Below are positions 1-7,973 of a stretch of DNA of 64,000 nucleotides, one piece after another; position 1 is the first letter of the stretch, and each line of letters begins with the position of its first letter. Both the position numbers and the translations under genes were made by a program. The stretch is taken from positions 7,744 through 71,743 of the forward strand of contig DFMV01000012.1 in assembly GCA_002375765.1 (NCBI GenBank), given 5' to 3'. Below the pieces are notes generated by a model that had not been told where the DNA came from, did no database searches, and was given only the letters and a program-made list of their open reading frames with translations. This DNA comes from Rhizobiales bacterium UBA3584. GTDB taxonomy: Bacteria > Pseudomonadota > Alphaproteobacteria > Rhizobiales > Devosiaceae.

Positions 1-795
1 CTCGCCCTTTGGTTCGGACAACATCGCGACCTTGGGGATGACCTTGCCGGTGACGTCGCCGAGACCCATACGCTCGCCGGCGATCATGCGCATGGCTTCC
101 ATACGGGCAAAGAAATCGGCGTCGGCATCGAGTTCGGCCGGTGTTTCGTAGCCCGTCTTGCCCAGGTCGGCGGCGCGGAAGATCATCATGGGGACGGACA
201 CATCGATCAGAGTGACAACGACGCCGTTGATCTGCTCGATAAGGTTGCCGGTGGGCAAAAGCTTGCCTGTCTTGGATCCGACGATATCCATGAAATTGAG
301 GCGCACAGGTGCCGCTGTGCCGGGCACACCGGCGATTTCGGTATCGCCAGCATAGACCACGCCATCAGCATCGGTTTTGACAATGGCTTCGATGCGGCTG
401 TTGGTATTGACGTTGAAGATGGTGACAGCGGTTTCTTCTCCGGTGATTTCGACCATGCCACGCTCAATGGCGAAAGGGCCGACTCCCGAGAGGATATTGC
501 CGCAGGACGGCGCGGTGTCCACGAAGGCTTCGGTGATCGAAACCTGGGCGAATAGATAATCGACATCGACGCCTTCACGGGTCGAGGGCTGCACCATGGC
601 GACCTTGGAGGTCAGCGTGGTGGCGCCCCCTACCCCATCGATCTGGCGTGCATCGGGAGACCCCATGGCTGCCAGAAGAACCTTGTCGCGGGTTTCGACA
701 TCGGCCGGAAGGTCGGTGGTTACGAAATACGGGCCCTTGGATGTCCCGCCGCGCATGAGAATGCAGGGAATGGCAGCTTGCTTTGTCATCGTCAT
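1..795 (-). CDS. PrpF/GalD-family isomerase (4-oxalomesaconate tautomerase-like), 3' end cut by window
   Basis: The reading frame is open for 265 codons from the ATG at 795 to the window edge, so the C-terminus is missing. The start reads MTMTKQAAIPCILMRGG; a second ATG two codons later (789) is possible. The segments LMRGGTSKGPYF, MGSPDARQIDGVGGATTLTSK and DTAPSCGNILSGVGPFAIE are hallmarks of the PrpF/DUF453 family, a diaminopimelate-epimerase-like fold that moves double bonds in unsaturated tri- and dicarboxylic acids. Members include 2-methylaconitate isomerase PrpF and 4-oxalomesaconate tautomerase GalD. The Cys in APSCGN is in the position expected for an active-site residue. The gene lies downstream of the TctAB transporter gene on the same strand, which suggests (inference) that the imported acid is an aconitate-like or oxalomesaconate-like compound. 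The exact substrate cannot be read from sequence. Confidence 0.85.
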   Translation of the reverse strand, partial: MTMTKQAAIPCILMRGGTSKGPYFVTTDLPADVETRDKVLLAAMGSPDARQIDGVGGATTLTSKVAMVQPSTREGVDVDYLFAQVSITEAFVDTAPSCGNILSGVGPFAIERGMVEITGEETAVTIFNVNTNSRIEAIVKTDADGVVYAGDTEIAGVPGTAAPVRLNFMDIVGSKTGKLLPTGNLIEQINGVVVTLIDVSVPMMIFRAADLGKTGYETPAELDADADFFARMEAMRMIAGERMGLGDVTGKVIPKVAMLSEPKGE

Positions 796-920
796 CTTCA
801 CAGTTGTGTCCGTTCCCCTTGGGGTCGGACGAACTCGGTTCGATACTGGACGCGCTTTAGCAGAACGGCGCTCGTCAAAGGATTGAGCAATGGTGTTGCC
901 CGGCATCGCGGTTTGGCAAT

Positions 921-953
921 GAAGGGCGGTGAACAGATATGCCCCCGCCCTTC
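921..953. promoter_or_regulatory. hairpin between tctAB and the isomerase gene
   Basis: A perfect 9-base inverted repeat (GAAGGGCGG at 921-929, CCGCCCTTC at 945-953) with a 15-base loop lies in the 195-base spacer between the two same-strand genes. No T-run follows on the minus strand, so it is more likely an mRNA-processing or stabilising hairpin than a simple terminator. Confidence 0.4.
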
Positions 954-990
954 AGCAGGATAAGTGGCGCGCACCTATCCTGGAAACGCT

Positions 991-2979
991 CTAGCGGAAC
1001 GGCCAGGGCAGACGGAACTGACCCTGCAGGAACCCGGCCGGCATGACAAGGTTGAGCGAGCGGGCCAGGACCATCATGAAAATCGCCGCAGCGAGGGTCA
1101 GCAGTATCGTCTTGAGCCAGCTCGCCTTGGCCATGGTCCTGAGGAAGGTCACAAAGAAGACCAGCAATGCTGCAAAATAGCCCGCAATGGCGACGAGGCC
1201 GACAAACAGGGCAAGCCAGGCCAGCATGGCCCATGCACCGCCGCGGACGTCGTGTTCACGCGGGGTGACCTCGGTGTCGAAATTGGCCGTCGATTCGAGC
1301 TTGCCCATGACCAGTGGCACCATGGCCACCAGAGTTGCGGCGACGCCTACAACGGCCACCCAGGTCGGGAAGATGCCGCCCAGCTGGGTCAATCCGAACG
1401 ATTCCCAGAATACGAAGACAAAGCCGGCCAACACCGCAGCGCCGAACAGGATTTGCGGCCAGGCCTGACCTGGCTGAGCGAGCTCGGTGGAGCCTTCTGT
1501 GCTGACCTTGGCAGCTTCTTCGCCCGGACGCGTGCGGGCGCCGAGCCAGACCGAGACGACCGTGAGCACGATGATGCCGATGACCAGCGGCCGGGTGAGG
1601 AAACCCCAGCCCGAGAACTGGACTGCCTGGTAGAGGTAACGTTCCGCCTGGGTGGCAAGAACAAAGCCGATCAGGAAGCCGGGACGCGGCCAGCCGAAGC
1701 GCTTGAGCAATACCCCGATGGCGCCGACGATCAGCAAGGCGACAAGGTCATTGAGCGAGCGCGTAGCCTGGAAGGACGCAAACGTTATGACCATGATCAT
1801 GAATGGCGCGATCAGCGTGTAGCGGATCGTGGTCAGACGGGCGATGCCGGGTGCGGCGACGATGCACAACAGTGTGCCGATGACATTGGCCAGGGCCAGC
1901 GACCACACGATGGTGTAGGTCACGTCAAGATTGCGGTCCGCCATGGCGGGGCCGGGCTGAATGCCGAGCAGGATGAGACCGGCGAGGAACACCGCCATCG
2001 ACCCCGACCCGGGAATGCCGAACAAAAGCGTGGGGATCAGCCCGCCGCCTTCCTTGGCATTGTTGGCCGATTCCGGCGCGATAACGCCGCGAATGTCGCC
2101 CTTGCCGTACTGCGAGCGGTCCCTGGAGGTCTGGACCACATGGCCATAGGCGATCCAATCGACCACCGAACCGCCGAGACCGGGGATGGCGCCGATGATG
2201 GCACCAAGGCCCGAACAGCGCAGAGCGAGCCATTTATAAGTCCAGGTGTCCTTGAGCCCCTGCAACCAGCCGTGGCCCAAAGAGGAGGACTTGCTGGCGA
2301 TTGAGGAGCCGCCGCGCAGCAGGTCGACGATTTCGGGGACGGCGAACAGGCCCAGCGCCACGATGACCAGCGGAATGCCGGTCGAGAGATAGAGCAGCCC
2401 GAAATCCATACGATATTCGCCAGTGGCCGGTGCTGCGCCGACGGCGCCGAAGGCCAACCCCAAAGCAGCGGCGGCGACGCCCTTGGCAAGGTTGTTACCC
2501 GAAAGGACGCCGACCATCGAGAGGCCGAAAAGGGTCAGAGCGAACAACTCGGCCGAGGAAAAACTCAGGATGAGCGGGCGCGCGATGACCACGAAGCCGG
2601 TCAGGATCAGAGCGCCGAACAGACCGCCCATGAGTGAGGCCGAAAAGGCCGCCGAAAGCGCGCGGGCCGCCTGCCCCTTCTTGGCCAGTGGAAATCCATC
2701 GAGAACGGTTGCCTGACTGGCGGTCGAGCCAGGAATACCCATCAGCACCGACGCAAAGGTGTCGGAGGTGGGAATGATGGCGACGAGGCCGATGAGCATG
2801 GCGAGCGCGGACGTCTGGTCCATGCCGTAAAGGAACGGCAGGAGCAGCGACAAACCAACGATGCCGCCCAGACCGGGCAGAATGCCGATGACGAGACCCA
2901 ACAGCACGCCGAGAGTCAGGAACATCATGTGGTGAGGGGTCAGCAGTTCAACAAGTGCTGAAAAAAGTACGTCGAGCAT
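991..2979 (-). CDS. Tripartite tricarboxylate transporter permease, TctA-TctB fusion
   Basis: This 662-residue inner-membrane protein is the permease of a TTT-family secondary transporter. Residues 1 to about 480 are a full TctA domain of about ten or more membrane segments. It has the two family glycine motifs, GILPGLGG near residue 35 and GAIPGLGG near residue 260, and the FGIPGSGSMA segment near residue 320. After a charged linker (about 480-500), residues 500-655 form a four-helix TctB/DUF1468-like domain. TctA and TctB are usually separate genes (about 500 and 150 residues); here both are in one frame with no stop. The gene sits between tctC (spacer 130 bases) and the PrpF-like gene, all on the minus strand. 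The substrate is probably a tri- or dicarboxylate (inference). Confidence 0.92.
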   Translation of the reverse strand: MLDVLFSALVELLTPHHMMFLTLGVLLGLVIGILPGLGGIVGLSLLLPFLYGMDQTSALAMLIGLVAIIPTSDTFASVLMGIPGSTASQATVLDGFPLAKKGQAARALSAAFSASLMGGLFGALILTGFVVIARPLILSFSSAELFALTLFGLSMVGVLSGNNLAKGVAAAALGLAFGAVGAAPATGEYRMDFGLLYLSTGIPLVIVALGLFAVPEIVDLLRGGSSIASKSSSLGHGWLQGLKDTWTYKWLALRCSGLGAIIGAIPGLGGSVVDWIAYGHVVQTSRDRSQYGKGDIRGVIAPESANNAKEGGGLIPTLLFGIPGSGSMAVFLAGLILLGIQPGPAMADRNLDVTYTIVWSLALANVIGTLLCIVAAPGIARLTTIRYTLIAPFMIMVITFASFQATRSLNDLVALLIVGAIGVLLKRFGWPRPGFLIGFVLATQAERYLYQAVQFSGWGFLTRPLVIGIIVLTVVSVWLGARTRPGEEAAKVSTEGSTELAQPGQAWPQILFGAAVLAGFVFVFWESFGLTQLGGIFPTWVAVVGVAATLVAMVPLVMGKLESTANFDTEVTPREHDVRGGAWAMLAWLALFVGLVAIAGYFAALLVFFVTFLRTMAKASWLKTILLTLAAAIFMMVLARSLNLVMPAGFLQGQFRLPWPFR

Positions 2980-3067
2980 ATTGGTTACTCGTGAGTTTTG
3001 CCGAACACTGGCTCGGGTTCAGGCGCGGTGTTGCTTGCAGAGCAAAGCGCGCATCAGGAACGATACA

Positions 3068-3095
3068 GCGCCGCGACTCGCTGGAGCCGCGGCGC
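3068..3095. promoter_or_regulatory. intercistronic hairpin between tctC and tctAB
   Basis: An 8-base GC stem (GCGCCGCG at 3068-3075, CGCGGCGC at 3088-3095) lies just downstream of the tctC stop. A stable hairpin directly 3' of a binding-protein gene is common in transport operons and usually protects the upstream mRNA, so that binding protein is made in excess over permease. That role here is inferred from position. Confidence 0.45.
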
Positions 3096-3109
3096 CGTCA
3101 AGGACAAGC

Positions 3110-4216
3110 TTAGTCCAGGGTGACCTGGTAGTTCTCGGACAGGAACTGGCGCACCCAGTCGCGTGCCACGGGGTCGATCGTGGTCGCGGCGGTGTAAACG
3201 CCCGCCACTTCGTCACCCACTGCCTGGTCGTACTCGCCCAGCACTTCGACCTTTGCAGCCTGAAGCTCAGGATCATTGACCGCGTCGATGAACGCCTGAC
3301 GATAAGCCGCTACGATTTCGGGCGGGGTTCCGTTGGGAAGCATGGCCGGCTTCTGTGCGGCAAAGCCCGAACCGAAGAAGGCGAGATAGGCCTGCAGTTC
3401 GATGCCAGCGGCACCCATTTCGCCATGAACCATTTCATAGGCCTCAAGGAAATGGGGCAGATCGGGGAAGGTCGGGTCGCGCTGGACATTTCCTTCTCCG
3501 TCGAGCACGCCCCAGGAAAAGAGCGGCACGGCGTCGCCGGCTTCGACAAGCGGAACCACGTTGGTCAGATAGGCCGACGAGGTCTGGTAATCGATTGTGG
3601 CTTCGCCACGCTCGAAGGCCAGACGACCATCGCCACGGCCGGTCATGCCGAAGACGTGACGAACGTTGAGGCCGAGCACCTCAAAGGCGAGCAGCGGAAC
3701 GAGATCGAGCGAGGTCGCGCCCTGGCTGGCATAAACCAGTTCGGTGTCCATGATCTCGCCGAGCTGGGACGCGTCCGAAATGCCGAGGCTGGCCGGGACG
3801 TACACCACGCCGCCGGTCGGAGAGACCAGAACGGGCTGAAGTTCGGCATAGTCGTACTGAACGCGGCTATCGCCGAGCAGGAACGGGAACTGGGTGGAAC
3901 CGGACGTGCCGAGCAAGGAGAGCCCATCGGGCTCGGCCCGGGCAACGAACTCGTTGGCACCGGTGATCGAACCACCGCCAGGAACGTTGCGAACGATCAC
4001 GTTGGGCTGTCCGGGCAGGTATTTGGACAGATAAGGCGCGTAAAAACGTGCCCAGACGTCGGACCCGCCACCTTCGGAGAACGGAATCCACCACTCGACG
4101 GTCTGGCCGGAGAAATCGACCTCCTGAGCCTGAACGGAAACCGGCGCGATGGCAATCGAGGCCGCCGCAACAGCGGACGCGGCCAAACCCCGCGCGAAGC
4201 GAAGTGCATTTTTCAT
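3110..4216 (-). CDS. tctC: TctC-type periplasmic solute-binding protein (first copy)
   Basis: The start is the ATG at 4216, chosen because GGGAGGATC precedes it and a signal peptide follows at once (MKNALRFARG..., Ala-rich core, cleavage near VSVQAQ). The frame stays open further upstream but without secretion features. The 368-residue product is a TTT-family binding protein (Bug/TctC type), which captures the carboxylate in the periplasm and hands it to TctAB. Visible features are VEWWIPFSEGGGSD near the mature N-terminus, VPGGGSITGANEF and the motif LGTSGSTQFPFLLGD. The last is shared almost exactly with the second copy at 6747-7841, so the two are paralogues of one subgroup. The neighbours tctAB downstream and tctED upstream are on the same strand. 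Confidence 0.93.
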   Translation of the reverse strand: MKNALRFARGLAASAVAAASIAIAPVSVQAQEVDFSGQTVEWWIPFSEGGGSDVWARFYAPYLSKYLPGQPNVIVRNVPGGGSITGANEFVARAEPDGLSLLGTSGSTQFPFLLGDSRVQYDYAELQPVLVSPTGGVVYVPASLGISDASQLGEIMDTELVYASQGATSLDLVPLLAFEVLGLNVRHVFGMTGRGDGRLAFERGEATIDYQTSSAYLTNVVPLVEAGDAVPLFSWGVLDGEGNVQRDPTFPDLPHFLEAYEMVHGEMGAAGIELQAYLAFFGSGFAAQKPAMLPNGTPPEIVAAYRQAFIDAVNDPELQAAKVEVLGEYDQAVGDEVAGVYTAATTIDPVARDWVRQFLSENYQVTLD

Positions 4217-4327
4217 ATAGGATCCTCCCATAGAGTTGGCAGCCAGACCTCCGCATTGCCCCCGCGCCGTGCCTCCCCAGCCGGCCTTCGGTCCATCCGA
4301 GCGTTGCTCCGTGATGTTCTCCGGCCT

Positions 4328-4343
4328 TTGCCAGGCATGGCAA
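4328..4343. promoter_or_regulatory. dyad TTGCCA-N4-TGGCAA upstream of tctC
   Basis: A 6+6 inverted repeat lies in the 211-base spacer between tctE and tctC, about 110 bases upstream of the tctC start. The same TGGCAA half occurs twice (6606-6611 and 6634-6639) in the divergent tctD/tctC2 promoter region. It could be a TctD-binding element; this is inference from position and repetition only. Confidence 0.3.
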
Positions 4344-4427
4344 GGAAATGCGGAAACAACGGATGTCTGCTGACGGCCATCATGGACCACCAAGCTGTCG
4401 AGAAGCTGTCCGGTGCAAAACCGATCC

Positions 4428-5861
4428 TTATTCAGCAGCTATGCTGCCGATTCCGGGCTTTTGACGGTTCTCCTGCGCCTGGGCGATGGGCAGTTTCAGG
4501 CGAATCGTGCAGCCCTTTTCGGCAGGGACAATGCCGACATCGCCACCTGCCCTTTGCGCAATGGCGCGGACGATCGAAAGGCCGAGACCGCACCCTCCAT
4601 CACTGTCATCGGACAGCCGCACGAACCTGTCGAACACCTCCTCGCTGGCTTCGGGCGGGATGCCAGGCCCTTCATCGGCCACGGTGAGCGCGGCCATGTT
4701 TCCGATGCGCTCCACAAGGAGCGAAAGCCGTCCGCCCCTGGCGCAGCCATATTTCAGGCCGTTGTCGATGAGATTGTCGATTGCTTCCTCGAGCATCACG
4801 CGATTGCCGGCAACTGGCAGGGGCTCGGTGGCAGGTTCGAGCTCAATATCGACATGAGCTGCCAGGGCACGGGGTACGTGGCGGCGAGCGACATCGGCCA
4901 CGAGCTCGGTCAGGTCCGAAGGCGGCTGCAAATCATCGCCCCTGCCTTCATTGGCTATATCGAAATTGAGCAATTGGTGGCTCATGCGCGAAAGCTGGCG
5001 CGCGGCCTGGGACAGATCCTCGAGGCGGGCGGTGCGGCCGCTGTCACTGCTCGCGGTCAGCGCGGATTCAGCCTGGGCCTGAATGGCCGCGACGGGATTG
5101 CGCAACTGATGAGCAGCGTTGCCGATAAAGGCGTTGCGCCGGTCCAGTTCCTCCCTGAGCCGGGCGAACAGGCTGTTGATGGTTTCGACCAGCGGCGCGA
5201 CCTCGTGTGGAACGGGCCGGCGGATAGGGCGCAGATCGCTGGCTGAACGCAGACCCACGGCGCTGCGCAAATCGGTAAGCGGGGCCAAGCCCCAATTAAT
5301 GCCGAACCAGAACAGGATCGCGGCCGAACCCACGATGAGCAGGAGATTGAAAACGGACTGGCCGACGAGCGACAGGCTGAGCGCCTGACGCTGGGTGACC
5401 GTTTGCCAGACCTGCACGGTGGTCCACCCGTCGAAATCGATATCAGCTATGAATTCGCGCAGGATGACGACCCGAACCGGGCGATCATGATAGAAACTGT
5501 CGAAAAAAACCGGCGTGCCACCCGGAACGTCGAGACCGGCGGACGGGATCGGAGCATCGGAATGGCCGGTGACAAAGCGGCCATCGGCGGCGCGAACCTG
5601 ATAGAAGATGGGATCGCCCAGGGCGCCGACCAGGGAATCGAGCAAGGCATCGGCAACGAGATCGCCCTTGGTCAGCACCACCTCGCGGGCGACGGCGTGA
5701 GCGACGACCTTCAGCGTGTCGTCATAAAGATTCTTGGACATGTCCTGCGCCGACCAATAGCGCACGGCGCTCGACGCCAGGGCGATAAACACCAGCGGCA
5801 CGACCAGCAGCACGAAGAGCCGGGCGCGGAGGCTGGGGGTGCGGACGGAAGCGACATTCAT
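4428..5861 (-). CDS. tctE: Sensor histidine kinase, TctE-like
   Basis: The start is the ATG at 5861, which overlaps the tctD stop as ATGA; an in-frame extension upstream has no signal. The 477-residue kinase has a membrane segment at about 15-35, a periplasmic 2CSK_N-type sensor region at about 38-155 and a second membrane segment at about 163-188. The dimerisation/H-box AAHQLRNPVAAI follows, with the phosphorylated His near 251. The ATPase domain shows the N-box DNLIDNGLKYG, G1 DEGPGIP and G2 GCGLGLSIV. TctE-type kinases sense tricarboxylates and drive TctD. Translational coupling to tctD and proximity to tctC/tctAB support the same job here. The H-box carries HQLRNP in place of the commoner HELRTP. 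Confidence 0.92.
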   Translation of the reverse strand: MNVASVRTPSLRARLFVLLVVPLVFIALASSAVRYWSAQDMSKNLYDDTLKVVAHAVAREVVLTKGDLVADALLDSLVGALGDPIFYQVRAADGRFVTGHSDAPIPSAGLDVPGGTPVFFDSFYHDRPVRVVILREFIADIDFDGWTTVQVWQTVTQRQALSLSLVGQSVFNLLLIVGSAAILFWFGINWGLAPLTDLRSAVGLRSASDLRPIRRPVPHEVAPLVETINSLFARLREELDRRNAFIGNAAHQLRNPVAAIQAQAESALTASSDSGRTARLEDLSQAARQLSRMSHQLLNFDIANEGRGDDLQPPSDLTELVADVARRHVPRALAAHVDIELEPATEPLPVAGNRVMLEEAIDNLIDNGLKYGCARGGRLSLLVERIGNMAALTVADEGPGIPPEASEEVFDRFVRLSDDSDGGCGLGLSIVRAIAQRAGGDVGIVPAEKGCTIRLKLPIAQAQENRQKPGIGSIAAE

Positions 5862-6532
5862 TGGACAACGACCGGGCGAAGCACATAACCGAGCCCGCGA
5901 ATGGCCCTTATGGTTATGCCGAAAGGTTCGATCTTGCGGCGCAGCCGGGAAACGAGGAGTTCGACCGCGTTGACCTCGATATCGGCTCCCGTTCCGTAGA
6001 TGCTGTCGCACAGCGCATCCTTGGACACCACGCGCTCGGCATGGTCGAACAGGATCTCCCAGAGCGCGAGCTCGCGGCGTGGAAGGACGATCGGGCCGTC
6101 CGGGCTCGATATCTGGCGGCCGAGCCTATCGTAGCTGAGCTGGCCCAGAGTCTCGATATTGTGGACCCGCTGCCCCCTGCGGCGCCCAAGGGCGCGGACG
6201 CGCGCGTTGAGTTCGGCCATTTCGAATGGCTTGGTCATGTAATCGTCGGCGCCGGCATCGAGACCCACGATACGGTCCTGGAGACTGTCGCGGGCCGTGA
6301 GGACAAGCACGGGTATGTCGTTGCGCTCGGTGCCGAGGATGCGAATGACGTCCAGGCCGCTGCGTTTGGGCAGGTTTATATCGACAATGGCAAGATCGGC
6401 GCCCTCGGTGGACAGAAACTGCGAACCGTCATCGCCATTTGCCAACCAATCAACGGCGTGCCCCTCGTCCTGCAGGGATTGAATGACGGCACGCGCCAGC
6501 ATTGTGTTGTCTTCGATCAGAACGATGCGCAA
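5858..6532 (-). CDS. tctD: OmpR-family response regulator, TctD-like
   Basis: The best start is a TTG at 6532 preceded by GGGAGG at normal spacing, giving MRIVLIEDN and 224 residues, the usual length. No ATG fits. The receiver domain has acidic residues E7 and D8, phospho-acceptor D51 (AIVDINLP), T79 and K101 (YMTKPF). The C-terminal winged-helix DNA-binding domain begins near residue 125 and ends with the typical IRAIRGLGYVLRP. It should activate tct genes in response to TctE. It is transcribed divergently from the second tctC across a 214-base spacer, which probably holds its operator sites (inference). Confidence 0.93.
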   Translation of the reverse strand: MRIVLIEDNTMLARAVIQSLQDEGHAVDWLANGDDGSQFLSTEGADLAIVDINLPKRSGLDVIRILGTERNDIPVLVLTARDSLQDRIVGLDAGADDYMTKPFEMAELNARVRALGRRRGQRVHNIETLGQLSYDRLGRQISSPDGPIVLPRRELALWEILFDHAERVVSKDALCDSIYGTGADIEVNAVELLVSRLRRKIEPFGITIRAIRGLGYVLRPVVVQ

Positions 6533-6746
6533 GCGCTTGTCCCTCCCCCGGGTCCTGTGATCGTCTCCTTTGGGGTCTCGTATTGCGAATGCCCCATTCT
6601 GCTCCTGGCAATGTGACCCCGGAGGGGCTTGGCTGGCAAGCAAATTTCCGTGAGGGGTGGCCTCGGCAGGGAACTGCGGTTAGACATTGGCCGTGCCGGT
6701 CGCGCTGGGAGGGTCACCGGTTCAGCCCAGTCGTTGGAGGAGGATC
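6533..6746. promoter_or_regulatory. divergent promoter region between tctD and the second tctC
   Basis: The 214-base spacer carries the start regions of two divergent genes. Two TGGCAA elements lie at 6606-6611 and 6634-6639, 28 bases apart, matching the half-site of the dyad upstream of tctC. A strong Shine-Dalgarno (GGAGGAGG) serves the plus-strand gene. I could not assign -35/-10 boxes with confidence. Confidence 0.35.
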
Positions 6747-7841
6747 ATGCACGGACTGCTGCGTTGGGCACGAAGCGTTGGCGCCGGGCTCGGGCTGCTG
6801 GCGATGGCAGCAGCGCCAGCCCTTGGACAGGTCAGTTTTGCGGGAAAAACTATAGAATGGATCGTTCCCTTCAGCCAAGGCGGAGGGTCTGACACATGGG
6901 CGCGGTTCAATGCGCCATTTCTGTCGCGGCACCTGCCCGGCAATCCGGAAATCGAAATCGTCAACGAACCCGGTGGTGGCGGGACGCGCGGCCCCAACAC
7001 CTTCGCCAGCCAGGCCCGCCCGGATGGGCTGACTGTTCTGGGGACTTCGGGCTCGACGCAGTTTCCTTACCTGCTGGGTGATCTGCGCGTGCGGTACGAC
7101 TACAAGGACTGGGAAGTTGCCATGGTCGCCCCGACCGGAGGCGTGATCTACGTATCGCCTCAAACAGGAGTCGACGGACCGGCGACAATCGAAAGGCTCC
7201 GGGATCAAACCCTGGTGTTTGCCAGTCAGGGGCCGACGTCGCTTGACCTGGTACCCATGCTGGCCTTCCGGCTGCTTGGCCTCGATGTCAGCTATGTATT
7301 CGGCTACACGGGCCGTGGCGATGGCCTGATCGCCATGGAACGGGGCGAGGTGAGCATCGATTACCAAACGACCGCATCCTACTTGCGCAATGTCTTGCCC
7401 ATGGTCGAGGCCGGCGAGGCCGTGCCGCTGATGAGTTGGGGAGTCCTTGACGAGAATGGTGAGATGCAACGCGACCCGACATTTCCAGATCTTCCCATTG
7501 TGGAGGAAGTTTATGAAATGCTGTACGGGGCGCCCCCTTCGGGAGCGGACTACGAGGCTTATCGCGCGTTCAATATTGCTGGATTTGCCGCGCAGAAAAT
7601 GGTGATCTTGCCCCAGAACACGCCGCCCGAGATTGTCGAAACCTGGCGGCAGGCATGGCGTGATGTATTTGAAGATCCCGAATATCGCGCCAATGTCGGG
7701 GCCGTTCTGGGGGATTATGAACAGGTTACGGGACGCGCGGCCGAGGCGTTGTTCATCGAGGGAACAACGATTGATCCGACGGCGCGCCAGCGCATACTGG
7801 ACATGCTCGCAAACGAATATGCAGTGCGATTAAGCGACTAA
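6747..7841 (+). CDS. TctC-type periplasmic solute-binding protein (second copy)
   Basis: The start is the ATG at 6747, eight bases after a GGAGGAGG ribosome site. The first residues (MHGLLRWARS, then an Ala/Leu-rich core ending near PALGQ) are a signal peptide. The 364-residue protein is a close paralogue of the binding protein at 3110-4216: both have GTSGSTQFP, the GGGSD segment near the mature N-terminus, FGYTGRGDG/FGMTGRGDG and SIDYQT. It stands alone on the opposite strand from the other tct genes and shares the tctD promoter region. The two copies may widen ligand range or one may present ligand to the sensor kinase (inference). Confidence 0.92.
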   Translation: MHGLLRWARSVGAGLGLLAMAAAPALGQVSFAGKTIEWIVPFSQGGGSDTWARFNAPFLSRHLPGNPEIEIVNEPGGGGTRGPNTFASQARPDGLTVLGTSGSTQFPYLLGDLRVRYDYKDWEVAMVAPTGGVIYVSPQTGVDGPATIERLRDQTLVFASQGPTSLDLVPMLAFRLLGLDVSYVFGYTGRGDGLIAMERGEVSIDYQTTASYLRNVLPMVEAGEAVPLMSWGVLDENGEMQRDPTFPDLPIVEEVYEMLYGAPPSGADYEAYRAFNIAGFAAQKMVILPQNTPPEIVETWRQAWRDVFEDPEYRANVGAVLGDYEQVTGRAAEALFIEGTTIDPTARQRILDMLANEYAVRLSD

Positions 7842-7905
7842 TAACGGCCCCAACTCATCAATCGGCATATGGCTTGCCTCCCGCTTTCTACAGTGGGAGC
7901 TTGCG

Positions 7906-7920
7906 GAACATTTACGGAAC
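7906..7920. promoter_or_regulatory. SOS box 1 (LexA operator) upstream of lexA
   Basis: The site reads GAAC-N7-GAAC, the reverse orientation of the alphaproteobacterial LexA consensus GTTC-N7-GTTC, with all eight specified bases matching. It lies 54 bases before the lexA start and indicates autorepression. Confidence 0.9.
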
Positions 7921-7930
7921 ATGTATAAAA

Positions 7931-7945
7931 GTTCAATATTTGTTC
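7931..7945. promoter_or_regulatory. SOS box 2 (LexA operator) upstream of lexA
   Basis: The site reads GTTC-N7-GTTC, a perfect match to the alphaproteobacterial consensus. It lies 25 bases centre to centre from box 1 and in opposite orientation, so the two boxes could bind LexA dimers cooperatively around the promoter. Confidence 0.92.
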
Positions 7946-7973
7946 CGATTCGACGCCGCCGAGGGATCCGCCA

